From assembly GCA_900537125.1 (NCBI GenBank), contig UNRJ01000002.1:434001-498000 (forward strand): DNA of 64,000 nucleotides, written 5' to 3'. The translations under genes were made by a program, and so were the position numbers. Within the stretch, counting starts at the first letter, position 1. Every line of letters starts with the position of its first letter. Below, in pieces: positions 18,671 through 27,793 of the stretch. The notes below the pieces were generated by a model that was given only the letters and a program-made list of their open reading frames with translations, did not search any database and was not told the origin of the DNA. This DNA is from Rhodobacteraceae bacterium Alg238-R152. GTDB lineage: Bacteria > Pseudomonadota > Alphaproteobacteria > Rhodobacterales > Rhodobacteraceae.

Positions 18671-19327
18671 ATGAACAACAACAGCGAAACTATGACACCT
18701 GAAGGTTTTTTTCAGAAACACCGGTGGTCGATCCTTTTGGGTCTTCTGGTGGTGTTGATGCTGTTGGACGGTCTGGATGACCACTACTCTTGGTCAAGCA
18801 CGGCTGGCCTGTGGGGGATGAGCTTTCTGTTTTTGGGGGTCGTCGGCGCAACTGAGCGTAACACGGTTTTGCGCGTCACCATGGCGGTGCCGGTGATGGC
18901 CTGGTTTGTGCTTCTGATCATGGCGGAGTTCTTGGGCATGACAGTGAACGGCGGATTGTATGCTTTGGCGGCGATCATGCTGTTTGGGTCGATGATCATC
19001 AGCTTTCGCCAACTGTTTGCGCCGGTGCATTCAGAATATGAGCGGCTCTCAAGCGGGGTGTTTGGGTATTTGCTGATCGCGATGTTATGGGGGCTGATCT
19101 ATTGGCGGATAGAGGCGTCGTATCCGGGGTCGTTTAATATGCCAGAAGATGTTGTGGGTCAGAAGGCGGCGTTTGTGTATTTCTCGATGATCACCATGAC
19201 CACAGTGGGCTATGGCGAGATAACTCCGGCGGCGAGCCTGCCCAGGATGTTGACAGGCATGCAGGCGATTGTGGGCACGATGTTTGTCGCGATCTTTATT
19301 GGTCGGATTGTGGGGCGTTTGAAATGA
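18671..19327 (+). CDS. Potassium channel protein (two-TM pore type with extra N-terminal helices)
   Basis: The 218-residue protein has four to five hydrophobic segments before a pore loop TMTTVGYGEITP, whose TVGYGE is the K+ selectivity filter, and a final helix GTMFVAIFIGRIVG. No regulatory RCK or cyclic-nucleotide domain is present, and the C-terminus is short. It is divergent from the efflux operon (116-base gap). The next gene starts inside its stop codon. Confidence 0.85.
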   Translation: MNNNSETMTPEGFFQKHRWSILLGLLVVLMLLDGLDDHYSWSSTAGLWGMSFLFLGVVGATERNTVLRVTMAVPVMAWFVLLIMAEFLGMTVNGGLYALAAIMLFGSMIISFRQLFAPVHSEYERLSSGVFGYLLIAMLWGLIYWRIEASYPGSFNMPEDVVGQKAAFVYFSMITMTTVGYGEITPAASLPRMLTGMQAIVGTMFVAIFIGRIVGRLK

Positions 19328-19695
19328 CGCAGGTCACCGGGCAGATTACCTGGGTTTACACAGAGGCATTGGATACGGCGGCAGGGTTTTACCGTGATGT
19401 TTTGCAGCTGCCTGTGCTGCGGGATGCGGGCAGTGCGTTGATTTTTGAGACCGCGCCAGGCGCGCGCTTGGGTCTGTGTGAAGCCTTTGACGGGCGGGTT
19501 GTGGAGCCCAAGGGGGGGATGATCACGTTGTTGGTTTCGGATCGTAGCGCGGTTGACGACTGGTATGGGCGCGTAATGGCTTCCGGGGTCTCTGTTCGTG
19601 GCGTGCCGGAGGTATTGGCGAAGTTTGGCATCTACAGTTTCTTTTGCGAAGACCCCAATGGCTATGTGATTGAGGTGCAGTGTTTCCTTGATTGA
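19324..19695 (+). CDS. VOC (glyoxalase/bleomycin resistance) family protein
   Basis: This 123-residue protein is a single vicinal-oxygen-chelate domain with the beta-alpha-beta-beta-beta repeats TWVYTEALDTAAGFYRDVLQ and LLVSDRSAVDDWYGRVMASGV, ending EDPNGYVIEVQCF with the usual metal-ligand Glu. It overlaps the channel gene by four bases (ATGA). The substrate is unknown. Confidence 0.82.
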   Translation: MTQVTGQITWVYTEALDTAAGFYRDVLQLPVLRDAGSALIFETAPGARLGLCEAFDGRVVEPKGGMITLLVSDRSAVDDWYGRVMASGVSVRGVPEVLAKFGIYSFFCEDPNGYVIEVQCFLD

Positions 19696-19781
19696 TAGGG
19701 GGCCTGACCCGCCGAATTTTGAGATTCTCCGCCGCTGAAGTAGAGTTACACCAATTGTTTGTGAGTTATTGGAGTGTGGGT

Positions 19782-21725
19782 ATGGGACGTCATTTGATCC
19801 TGACAATTCATGGGGTTGGGGAACAGAGGCCCGGAGAAACCGTGGATCAGGTTGTTGGGGCGGCCACCACTTGGGTGGATCATCTGCCGAGGCCAGCGGT
19901 GGAAGTGAACCGGGACATGATCGAGTTGGCCGAAGGGCATTTTGACGGCACCTCTCGCAATGCGCGGCTTTTCCCCGTGCATCTGTGCCGCGTCACAGAG
20001 ACCGGAAATGGCCAGGATGAAGCCTTGTTTACCGAGGTATTTTGGGCAGATCGATCCCCGGCACCGAAGGGGTTGATCAACACCCTTTTGGATTTGATCT
20101 GGGTGGTGCTCGCGCTGGGTTATCTTGCGATGGACAATGTGGAGCAGACCCATCAGCGCAGCGACAAGGACCCGTCCGATCCCGGTGGCCGCGCGACGTT
20201 TGCTGCGAAGATCGTGCATTTGTTCACGTGGGTTTTCTTTGGCGTAGTGGCAACCTTGAACCTCTACCTGCTTGTGGGGGCGATACCCGCCATGACCGAT
20301 CAGATTTTCAAGGATGTGGGTTTGATCCGAAAGGTGCAATTTGGGGCTCTTGCGGCGCTTTACGCGGGGGGCATTGCCGGTGGGCTGATTTATTGGAACA
20401 GCGCATCGACTTACCTGCGCCGTGTGTTTTGGCGCGGCATGGTGTTTGCTGGTGGGTTCTTGCTGTTGGCTTTGATTTTTGGCCCTCAAATGGAGGAATG
20501 GTGGCAAGTTGACACTGGACACGATCCGTTGGGGCAATTTGTCGGGATGCAGATTGTCGTGTTGGGCGGGGCTTGGGCAATTCAAAGTCTGCTGACGGTT
20601 TTGATGGTTGGGACAGCCTTATTGCCGCTGAAACTGACCGATGGCATTGCAGGGCATCGGCGACTTTATCCCAGCATTTGTGCCGGCATGTTGGTGCTTT
20701 GGATGTTTTTCATTTCGGGTCTTTGGCTCACCTTGCAGACCATTGTCGAAAGCACACCGGGGTTGGAGACCGGAGAGCTTAGCATGTTGTTTCAGAGCCA
20801 CCTTCAGGAGGCGATCGACTCGGTGAGCGTCGTGTTTGTGGCGATGGTGCTTTTGGTTGTTGTCGGAGCGGTGATTTTTGCGCTGCGCAAAGTGCTTAAA
20901 ACCAATTTGCACGCTCGACATCCGTATTTGAAAAGGGCCATTTTGAATCGGGTGGCTCAGGCTGTGTTTGTTGGTGCAGGGTTGGTGCTGGCGCTGATTG
21001 CGCTGCGCACTGGTTTGGTCATGTTTGCCGATGTTGATTTTCTATGCCCTAAATCTGCGGACAGCCAAGATCGTCATTGTCAGGGCATTGGTCCGCTGTT
21101 GGATAAGTTAGCAGAGCACAAAGCGCAGATTGGCTTGATTGTGGTTGCGATCATGGCGCTGATCTATCGGTTTACCGATGTGGTGGCCGCTGGTTTGGGG
21201 GTGGCGCGCGACATTGTCACTTATGCCAAGCGTGATGCCTGTGCGCTTTGGGAAGACCGTACGATGCGGTGTTCGAACTACCCAGATAGGAGCGCGATTG
21301 AAGAGCGGTTTTTTCGTGTGTTTTATTACGCGCTTCAAGTTTTTGACGCAGATAAGATAACCGTTATTTCGCATTCCCAAGGCACCGTGGTCGCGACGCA
21401 AATGTTGGCGGATAAACGGGTGCAGAGGCGCATTGGCAATCGCCCTGTTACGTTGATCACAATGGGGGCGCCAGTCACCCATATCTATCAAAAATACTTC
21501 CCTGAGATGTTCACTGTGGATCCGAGCAAGTTGCCCGCCCGATGGTTCAATATATTCCGCGAAGATGACTTTGTCGGCACGACAATTGACGGCGGTCACA
21601 TCGCTTCAGATCGCAACATCGCTGTGCCGCCTAGAGGGCATACCGGCTATTTCACCGACTATGAAGTGTGGAAAAAACTCTGCGGGGATGAGATTGGATT
21701 CGATCTATTTCATCCCAAAACCTAG
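19782..21725 (+). CDS. Membrane-integrated alpha/beta hydrolase-like protein
   Basis: The 647-residue protein starts with a hydrolase strand and oxyanion segment (HLILTIHGVGEQRPGE, residues 3-18). From about residue 105 to 480 it carries around nine hydrophobic helices. The C-terminal part returns to a hydrolase fold with the nucleophile motif ISHSQGT (Ser in S-H-S-Q-G), then NIFREDDFVGT (candidate acid) and PRGHTGYFTDYEVW (candidate His). It therefore looks like one alpha/beta hydrolase domain interrupted by a large membrane insert. ATG 19782 follows GGAG. The substrate is unknown; a lipid ester is one possibility. Confidence 0.7.
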   Translation: MGRHLILTIHGVGEQRPGETVDQVVGAATTWVDHLPRPAVEVNRDMIELAEGHFDGTSRNARLFPVHLCRVTETGNGQDEALFTEVFWADRSPAPKGLINTLLDLIWVVLALGYLAMDNVEQTHQRSDKDPSDPGGRATFAAKIVHLFTWVFFGVVATLNLYLLVGAIPAMTDQIFKDVGLIRKVQFGALAALYAGGIAGGLIYWNSASTYLRRVFWRGMVFAGGFLLLALIFGPQMEEWWQVDTGHDPLGQFVGMQIVVLGGAWAIQSLLTVLMVGTALLPLKLTDGIAGHRRLYPSICAGMLVLWMFFISGLWLTLQTIVESTPGLETGELSMLFQSHLQEAIDSVSVVFVAMVLLVVVGAVIFALRKVLKTNLHARHPYLKRAILNRVAQAVFVGAGLVLALIALRTGLVMFADVDFLCPKSADSQDRHCQGIGPLLDKLAEHKAQIGLIVVAIMALIYRFTDVVAAGLGVARDIVTYAKRDACALWEDRTMRCSNYPDRSAIEERFFRVFYYALQVFDADKITVISHSQGTVVATQMLADKRVQRRIGNRPVTLITMGAPVTHIYQKYFPEMFTVDPSKLPARWFNIFREDDFVGTTIDGGHIASDRNIAVPPRGHTGYFTDYEVWKKLCGDEIGFDLFHPKT

Positions 21726-21806
21726 GTCCTGCGCCGGTGCCTTGTACCGGGCGTATGATGTGGTGATTTCTGTGTGCTTTTGAGGCGGCATTGCAAGGCA
21801 TACCGT

Positions 21807-21838
21807 CGCCATTGGCTTCCCCCTTGGGTGCAATGGCG
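21807..21838 (+). promoter_or_regulatory. Leader hairpin upstream of aroC
   Basis: Perfect 8-base arms CGCCATTG and CAATGGCG enclose 16 bases in which CCC and GGG can pair again. It lies 31 bases before the aroC start. No T run follows, so it is not a simple terminator; it may be a leader structure. Nothing in it matches a riboswitch that I know. Confidence 0.4.
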
Positions 21839-21868
21839 CTAAAGGTGCGGTGAAACGGGAGTTGCCGC

Positions 21869-22975
21869 ATGTCGATGAATAGCTTTGGACATCTTTTTCG
21901 CGTCACCACATGGGGTGAGAGCCACGGGCCTGCGCTGGGCGCGACGGTAGATGGGTGCCCTCCTGGGGTGTCGGTGGATGAGGCGATGTTGCAGCAGTGG
22001 CTGGACAAACGTCGCCCTGGTCAGAACAAGAACACCACACAGCGCAATGAGCCAGATGCGGTGAAGATCCTGTCGGGTGTGTTTGAGGGTAAAACCACAG
22101 GCACGTCGATCCAGTTGATGATCGAGAACACCGATCAGCGTAGCCGCGATTATGGCGAGATCAGCCAGACCTTCCGTCCGGGCCACGCAGACATCACATA
22201 TCATCTGAAATACGGCAACCGTGACTATCGTGGCGGTGGACGTAGCTCTGCGCGGGAAACCGCAGCGCGGGTGGCGGCTGGTGGTATTGCGCGGGAGGCG
22301 ATCAAGGCGATTGCGCCCAATCTGGAGATCAAAGGCTACATGACCAAGATGGGCGCGATGGAGATTGATCGCGACAACTTCCATTGGGACGCGATTGACC
22401 GCAATGATTTCTGGATTCCACAGAGTGCCGACGTGGCGCAGGAGTGGGAAGACTACCTTCAGGCACTGCGCAAAGAGCATGACAGCGTCGGCGGTGTGGT
22501 TGAAGTTGTGGCGCGCAATGTGCCCGCAGGGATTGGCGCGCCGGTTTACAGCAAGCTTGATACCGACTTGGCGGCGGCGATGATGTCGATCAACGCCGTG
22601 AAGGGCGTCGAGATTGGCGAAGGCATGGCGGCAGCAGGGCTGAAGGGCTCTGAAAACGCGGATGAAATTTTCATGGGCAATGACGGCCAGCCGGTGTTCT
22701 CGTCCAACCACGCGGGTGGTATTTTGGGTGGGATTTCCACCGGTCAGGATGTGGTGGTGCGCTTTGCCGTGAAACCAACCAGCTCGATCCTCACGCCGCG
22801 CAAGTCGATTCGAATTGATGGCAGCCCAACTGAAGTGATCACCAAAGGCCGGCATGACCCCTGTGTGGGTATCCGTGCGGTGCCGGTGGGCGAGGCGATG
22901 ATGGCCTGTGTGATCCTCGATCACCTGTTGCTGCATCGTGGTCAGGTGGGTGAAAATCAGGGCAAGATTGGCTGA
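21869..22975 (+). CDS. aroC: Chorismate synthase
   Basis: AroC converts EPSP to chorismate using reduced FMN, the final shikimate-pathway step toward aromatic amino acids and folate. Diagnostic motifs are [18 protein letters not shown] near residue 14, [20 protein letters not shown] near 108, [13 protein letters not shown] near 131 and [17 protein letters not shown] near 283. At 368 residues it is of normal length. Its stop overlaps the start of the following HD-domain gene by one base (TGATG). Confidence 0.97.
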   Translation: MSMNSFGHLFRVTTWGESHGPALGATVDGCPPGVSVDEAMLQQWLDKRRPGQNKNTTQRNEPDAVKILSGVFEGKTTGTSIQLMIENTDQRSRDYGEISQTFRPGHADITYHLKYGNRDYRGGGRSSARETAARVAAGGIAREAIKAIAPNLEIKGYMTKMGAMEIDRDNFHWDAIDRNDFWIPQSADVAQEWEDYLQALRKEHDSVGGVVEVVARNVPAGIGAPVYSKLDTDLAAAMMSINAVKGVEIGEGMAAAGLKGSENADEIFMGNDGQPVFSSNHAGGILGGISTGQDVVVRFAVKPTSSILTPRKSIRIDGSPTEVITKGRHDPCVGIRAVPVGEAMMACVILDHLLLHRGQVGENQGKIG

Positions 22976-23646
22976 TGCTGGAAAGCGTTGATCTGAGCGA
23001 CCTGAGAGAGGCTTTGCGCGCGGAAGCCGCGGAGCGCATGGCGCAGGACAGCGCGCATGATCTGGCGCATTTGGATCGGGTTTGGACCACGGCGCAGGCT
23101 TTGGCAGAGGCCGAAGGTGGGGCAGACCTGCGGGTGCTGCTGGGGGCGAGCTATTTGCATGATTTGGTGAACTTGCCAAAGGACTCTCCCAATCGCGCGC
23201 GGGCCAGTACGATGGCGGCCGGCGCTGCAGCACCGATTTTGCGCAGTCATAGTTTTACCAATCACGAGGTGGCGGCGGCGCAGCATGCAATTGCCACCCA
23301 TAGTTTCTCTGCTGGTTTGAAGCCGAAGTCATTGGAAGCGCGGATTTTGCGCGATGCGGACCGGCTCGATGCGCTGGGCGCGATTGGCATTGCGCGCACC
23401 TTTGCGGTGAGCGGGGCCTTGGGCCGGGCGCTGTATGATGAGAATGACCCGTTTGCCGAGCATCGTGATTTGGATGACAGCGCCTGGGCGTTGGATCATT
23501 GGCCGGTGAAGCTGTTCCGGTTGCCTGAGGATATGCAGACCGTAGCCGGCAAAATGACAGCCGAAGAGCGGGTGGCCGAGATGCGGTCTTATGCACGAAT
23601 GTTAGCTGGTGAGCTGGGTCGTGACTTGCCAGAAAGCTGGGCGTAA
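22975..23646 (+). CDS. HD-domain metal-dependent phosphohydrolase
   Basis: This 223-residue protein has the HD-domain residues: H in HDLAHLDRVW (residue about 24), the HD pair in SYLHDLVNL (about 62-63), and D in LRDADRLDALG (about 127-134), which bind the metal. Related proteins hydrolyse nucleotides or phosphoesters; the substrate here cannot be told. It is coupled to aroC by overlap (TGATG), so both are expressed together, but no functional link is obvious. Confidence 0.85.
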   Translation: MLESVDLSDLREALRAEAAERMAQDSAHDLAHLDRVWTTAQALAEAEGGADLRVLLGASYLHDLVNLPKDSPNRARASTMAAGAAAPILRSHSFTNHEVAAAQHAIATHSFSAGLKPKSLEARILRDADRLDALGAIGIARTFAVSGALGRALYDENDPFAEHRDLDDSAWALDHWPVKLFRLPEDMQTVAGKMTAEERVAEMRSYARMLAGELGRDLPESWA

Positions 23647-23651
23647 GCGTT

Positions 23652-24575
23652 TTAACCCTGAGGGGTGATACCAGGGCGGGCTTTGCCGCGTTGCAGACCC
23701 AATTGACGCTCGCGCCAGATGATCAGGATGCCGGCGGAGATAACAATGGCGGCACCCACAAGCATCTGTTGTGTTGGGATTTCTGAGAACCAGACGTAGC
23801 CAATCACAATCGCAAACAGCATCGCCACATAGTCAAACGGCGCCACCACCGACGCGGGCGCAAAGCGATAGCACGAGGTCAGCATGATCTGCGCCACCCC
23901 GCCGATGAGTCCTGCGGTGACCAGCAAAGCGGCCTGTTCCCAAGTGGGAATGATCCAGCCAAACGGCAGGGTCAGCAGCGAGAGGCAGGAGGCCGTGAGT
24001 GAGAAGTAGAACACAATCGCGGAGGTCTGATCGGTCTGCACCAACTTGCGGATGTGGATTTGTGCCAAGGCCCGAAAGAGGGCGGAGCCGAGCACCAGCA
24101 TGACGCCAACGGTGGCCATGGCGGAAGCCTGGTCTGCATCAAAGATGGTGAGGCGCGGCCAGAGTACGACGCAGACGCCTATCAGGCCGATGCCAACGGC
24201 AGTGAGGCGGAAGGCGCGGACTTCTTCGCCCAAAAACATGGCGGCAAAGATCACGGTCATCAGCGGTGCAGCAAAGCCTATGGCGGTGACTTCGGGCAAG
24301 GGCAAAAGGCCCAGGGCGGCAAAGTTCATCGCCATGGAGGTGGTGCCAATCACACCGCGCCAGACATGGCCCATGGCGTTGTTCACGCGCAGGCCTTGCG
24401 GCATCTCCCCGCGATGGAGCAGCCAGGCAAAGATCACAAACAGTGCAAAAAAAGACCTAAAGAACACCGCTTGGCCCGCGGGCACCTCATCTGCGGTGGC
24501 CTTGATCAGCGCGGCCATGACGGAGAAAAGCGCGATGGCGGTGATCTTGAAGGCAATGCCTTTGAGCGGCTGCAT
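23652..24575 (-). CDS. EamA/DMT-family transporter
   Basis: The 307-residue protein has ten hydrophobic segments in two EamA repeats (MAALIKATADEVPAGQAVFF and a second from about residue 155). I start it at 24575 (MQPLKG) because the family begins there; the frame runs to 24845, but that part is Pro/Arg/Ser-rich and overlaps the divergent gene matB. It converges on the HD-domain gene with only five bases between stops. The substrate is unknown. Confidence 0.85.
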   Translation of the reverse strand: MQPLKGIAFKITAIALFSVMAALIKATADEVPAGQAVFFRSFFALFVIFAWLLHRGEMPQGLRVNNAMGHVWRGVIGTTSMAMNFAALGLLPLPEVTAIGFAAPLMTVIFAAMFLGEEVRAFRLTAVGIGLIGVCVVLWPRLTIFDADQASAMATVGVMLVLGSALFRALAQIHIRKLVQTDQTSAIVFYFSLTASCLSLLTLPFGWIIPTWEQAALLVTAGLIGGVAQIMLTSCYRFAPASVVAPFDYVAMLFAIVIGYVWFSEIPTQQMLVGAAIVISAGILIIWRERQLGLQRGKARPGITPQG

Positions 24576-24694
24576 GGGGATGTCCGGTGATTGGAGTTGG
24601 CTGGACTGTGGCTCAGGGGCACAGGAATGACAAGGCGGGCTTGATCTTTGGTTGGGGAGCGGGAAAGGTCCGGGGCGCAAGACGGAGAGCAGCC

Positions 24695-26197
24695 ATGTAT
24701 CAGACCAATTATTTGATTGCCGCGCTGAGCGCAGCGGCTGTGGGACGCGGGCGTGAGGTGTTTGCCGAGGTGCCCGGGCAGGATCCGGTGACCTTTGGCG
24801 GATTGTTTGCCGGGGCGGAGCGCATGGCGGCGGCTTTGGTCGCACAGGGCGTGCAACCGGGTGACCGCGTGGCGGTGCAGGTGGAGAAGACCATCGAGGC
24901 GATCCAGCTGTACCTCGGCACGGTCATGGCGGGTGGTGTGTTTCTGCCGCTGAATACAGCCTACACGACCCCAGAGGTGGCCTATTTTCTTGGTGATGCC
25001 ACACCGCGTGTGGTGGTGTGCGATCCAGCCAAAGCAGATGAGATTGCACCAATTGCTGAAGGCGCAGCAGTTCTCACCCTAGATGGGGCTGGGCAGGGGA
25101 GCCTGACCGATTTGGCGGAGGACCAAACCGGATTTGAGCCTATTGCGCGCGGCGCGGATGATCTGGCGGCGATCCTGTATACCTCCGGCACCACCGGGCG
25201 CTCTAAAGGCGCGATGTTGAGCCATGACAACCTGCTGTCCAACTCAGCGACGCTGCGGGATTACTGGCGCTTCACCAAGGACGATGTGCTGATCCATGCC
25301 TTGCCGATCTTCCACACGCATGGGCTGTTTGTGGCAACCAATGTGGCGCTGTTGTCCGGGGCCTCGGTGGTGTTTGTGGCGAAGTTTGATGCGGATGCGA
25401 TTTTGGACGCGATGCCAAAGGCGACCAGCCTGATGGGCGTGCCGACCTTCTACACACGGCTTTTGAAAGACGCGCGGCTGACCAAAGAGCTGGCGGCCAA
25501 TATGCGGTTGTTCATCTCCGGCTCAGCGCCTTTGTTGGTGGACACACATGAGCAGTGGGAAGCGCGCACCGGGCACCGGATACTGGAGCGCTATGGCATG
25601 ACCGAAACCAATATGAGCACCTCCAATCCGTATGAGGGCGAACGCCGAGCTGGCACCGTGGGCTTTCCATTGCCGGGGGTTGAGGCGCGTATTCGTGCGG
25701 ATGGCACAGAGGTGGCGCAGGGTGAGATTGGTGTGCTGGAAGTGCGTGGGCGCAATGTGTTTCAGGGCTATTGGCAGATGCCGGAAAAGACGGCGGAAGA
25801 GCTGTTGCCGGATGGTTGGTTCATCACCGGCGATTTGGCCAAGATGGATGCGGATGGTTATGTGACCATTGTCGGCCGGTCCAAAGATCTGGTGATCACT
25901 GGGGGTTTCAATGTGTATCCCAAAGAAATCGAGTCGCTGATTGACGATCTTGATGGCGTGCTCGAAAGCGCCGTGATTGGTGTGCCGCATGCTGATTTTG
26001 GCGAGGCGGTTGTGGCTGTGGTGGTGCGGTCTGATCCAACGCTGACAGAGGCGCAGGTGAGTGGGCCGTTGGCGGAAAGTCTTGCGAAGTTCAAACAGCC
26101 AAAGCAGGTGATCCTCCTGCCGGAGTTGCCGCGCAACACCATGGGCAAGGTGCAGAAAAAGGCGCTGCGGGAGAGCTACGCGGGGCTGTTCTCCTAA
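24695..26197 (+). CDS. matB: Malonyl-CoA synthetase-like AMP-forming acyl-CoA ligase
   Basis: This 500-residue member of the ANL superfamily activates a carboxylate with ATP and CoA. The P-loop YTSGTTGRSKGAM is near residue 167, ERYGMTETN near 299, TGDLAKMDADGYVTIVGRSKD near 385 and the A10 lysine in RNTMGKVQKKAL near the end. The overall length and the HALPIFHTHGLFVATN segment fit MatB (malonate to malonyl-CoA) rather than long-chain ligases. The start at 24695 was chosen by family N-termini. A terminator shared with ilvE follows. Confidence 0.82.
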   Translation: MYQTNYLIAALSAAAVGRGREVFAEVPGQDPVTFGGLFAGAERMAAALVAQGVQPGDRVAVQVEKTIEAIQLYLGTVMAGGVFLPLNTAYTTPEVAYFLGDATPRVVVCDPAKADEIAPIAEGAAVLTLDGAGQGSLTDLAEDQTGFEPIARGADDLAAILYTSGTTGRSKGAMLSHDNLLSNSATLRDYWRFTKDDVLIHALPIFHTHGLFVATNVALLSGASVVFVAKFDADAILDAMPKATSLMGVPTFYTRLLKDARLTKELAANMRLFISGSAPLLVDTHEQWEARTGHRILERYGMTETNMSTSNPYEGERRAGTVGFPLPGVEARIRADGTEVAQGEIGVLEVRGRNVFQGYWQMPEKTAEELLPDGWFITGDLAKMDADGYVTIVGRSKDLVITGGFNVYPKEIESLIDDLDGVLESAVIGVPHADFGEAVVAVVVRSDPTLTEAQVSGPLAESLAKFKQPKQVILLPELPRNTMGKVQKKALRESYAGLFS

Positions 26198-26200
26198 TGC

Positions 26201-26223
26201 AAAACGGGGGCCAAATGGCCCCC
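26201..26223 (-). terminator. Terminator of ilvE, convergent with matB
   Basis: Stem GGGGGCC-AAAT-GGCCCCC. Read on the minus strand it is followed by GTTTTGC, a modest T run 25 bases after the ilvE stop; on the plus strand the following bases are GCTTGG, so termination of matB here is less sure. Confidence 0.6.
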
Positions 26224-26248
26224 GCTTGGTCTTGGTCTGTGTGGCGGC

Positions 26249-27118
26249 TTACGCGCGCACCAGTTTCTCATAAGACTCCGCGATGTCGCGGGTGATGTCG
26301 CCGACCTCAAAGGTGTATTCGCCAATCTGGCCCACAGGCGTGACTTCGGCGGCGGTGCCGGTCAACCAGCATTGTTCAAAGTCCGCCATTTCTTCGGGCA
26401 TGATGTGACGCTCGATCACAGTGATGCCTTTGTCTTTGAGCATGCCAATCACGGTCTGGCGGGTGATGCCATTCAGGAAGCTGTCCGGCAGCGGGGTGTG
26501 CACTTCGCCATCTTTCACAAAGAAGATGTTGGCGCCGGTCGCCTCGGCCACGTAGCCACGGTAGTCCATGAACAACGCGTCCGAGCAGCCTTTAGCCTCG
26601 GCTTTGTGCTTGGAGATGGTGCAGATCATGTAGAGGCCTGCCGCCTTGGCGTGCACCGGGATGGTTTCCGGGCTGGGGCGTTTCCATTCCGCGATGTCGA
26701 GCTTGGCACCCTGCATTTTGGCGTCGCCATAATACGCGCCCCAGGCCCAAACGGCGATGGCAACGCGGACAGGGTTGGCCGCAGAAGCGACACCCATGTC
26801 ATCCCCGGAGCCGCGCCAAACAACAACGCGCACATAGGCGTCTTTCAGGCCGGATTTCTTCAGGGTTTCCTGTTTGGCCGCTTCCAACTCATCGAGCGAG
26901 ATCGGCATGGGCATGTCCAGAGATTCCGCGGACTTGAACAGGCGCTCGTTGTGCTCGCGGCTTTTGAAAATCTTGCCGTTATAGGCCCGCTCGCCCTCAA
27001 AGACGGAGCTGGCATAGTGCAGAGCATGGCTCAGGACGTGCACCTTGGCCTCGCGCCAATCCACAAATTCGCCATCCATCCAGATGACGCCGTCACGATC
27101 GTCATATGCACCAGCCAT
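26249..27118 (-). CDS. ilvE: Branched-chain amino acid aminotransferase
   Basis: IlvE transfers the amino group between glutamate and the oxo acids of Leu, Ile and Val using PLP. This 289-residue class IV aminotransferase has the GEFVDWREAKVHVLSHALHY beginning, EGERAYNGK and the Lys in AKAAGLYMI that fits the PLP lysine region of the fold, plus DYRGYVAEATGANIFFVKDG and LNGITRQTVIGM. The start MAGAYDDRDG at 27118 follows GGAA. It is divergent from petP with a regulatory gap between. Confidence 0.93.
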   Translation of the reverse strand: MAGAYDDRDGVIWMDGEFVDWREAKVHVLSHALHYASSVFEGERAYNGKIFKSREHNERLFKSAESLDMPMPISLDELEAAKQETLKKSGLKDAYVRVVVWRGSGDDMGVASAANPVRVAIAVWAWGAYYGDAKMQGAKLDIAEWKRPSPETIPVHAKAAGLYMICTISKHKAEAKGCSDALFMDYRGYVAEATGANIFFVKDGEVHTPLPDSFLNGITRQTVIGMLKDKGITVIERHIMPEEMADFEQCWLTGTAAEVTPVGQIGEYTFEVGDITRDIAESYEKLVRA

Positions 27119-27295
27119 GGTCGTTCCTTTCGCTTTCCAAAGAGTAGTCAATTTTCATTTATTGCGCAAATTAGTTCCGATACGGACATAAAATTGCGCA
27201 GAACCTGCGATTCGCTACCAGTTAGCGCTTGGAGTGTCAACAAAGCTGACGTATTGTGACGGTCAAACTCGTCAATTGTGATGCTGGGAGGTCCT
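27119..27295. promoter_or_regulatory. Divergent promoter region ilvE / petP
   Basis: This 177-base gap holds TCCGATACGGA at 27176-27186, matching the TCCGACTCGGA core upstream of gltD, and two ATTGCGCA octamers at 27161-27168 and 27193-27200 spaced 32 bases (three turns). Sequence near 27250 contains gtattgtgac and caattgtgat. No clear -35/-10 pair was identified for either gene. PetP, a MarR-type protein encoded at once to the right, is an obvious candidate to bind here. Confidence 0.5.
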
Positions 27296-27793
27296 ATGAG
27301 CGATCCAATTCGGAGTGAGACCCTGCTTTATCTTACCGATGAGCAGCTCCGGCAGGGCATAGAGGCGATGTATTTTGCCTATCGTGGCTTCACGGCTGAT
27401 CCAGACCGAATCCTTGAGAGCATGGCCTATGGGCGTGCGCACCATCGGGCGATCCATTTTATCAACCGCGCGCCCGGTACCACGGTGACCAATCTGCTTG
27501 ATATTCTTGGCGTGACCAAACAGTCACTCAATCGTGTGTTGCGCACGTTGATTGAAGATGGGCTTGTGGAAAGTCGCGTGGGGACTTCTGATCGGCGGGA
27601 GCGGAACCTCTATTTGACGGAAGACGGCACCGCATTGGAGCATCGTTTGTCAGATTCACAACGTGCACGGATGCGGACGGCGTTCCGTGAAGCAGGACCG
27701 GAGGATGTGGCGGGGTTTCGACGTGTGCTTGAGGCGATGATGGAAGGTGAAATGAAACGACAATATCTGTCGCTGAGAGAGTCAGGCAAATGA
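27296..27793 (+). CDS. petP: MarR-family transcriptional regulator (PetP-like)
   Basis: The 165-residue protein has a winged-helix domain: PGTTVTNLLDILGVTKQSLN (recognition helix at about residues 64-83) and the wing SRVGTSDRRERNLYLTEDG. It overlaps by four bases the OmpR-type response regulator that follows. In Rhodobacter capsulatus the petP-petR pair lies upstream of the cytochrome bc1 operon and is required for growth; this pair matches in order and family. The petABC genes are not here. ATG 27296 follows GGGAGGT. Confidence 0.8.
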   Translation: MSDPIRSETLLYLTDEQLRQGIEAMYFAYRGFTADPDRILESMAYGRAHHRAIHFINRAPGTTVTNLLDILGVTKQSLNRVLRTLIEDGLVESRVGTSDRRERNLYLTEDGTALEHRLSDSQRARMRTAFREAGPEDVAGFRRVLEAMMEGEMKRQYLSLRESGK

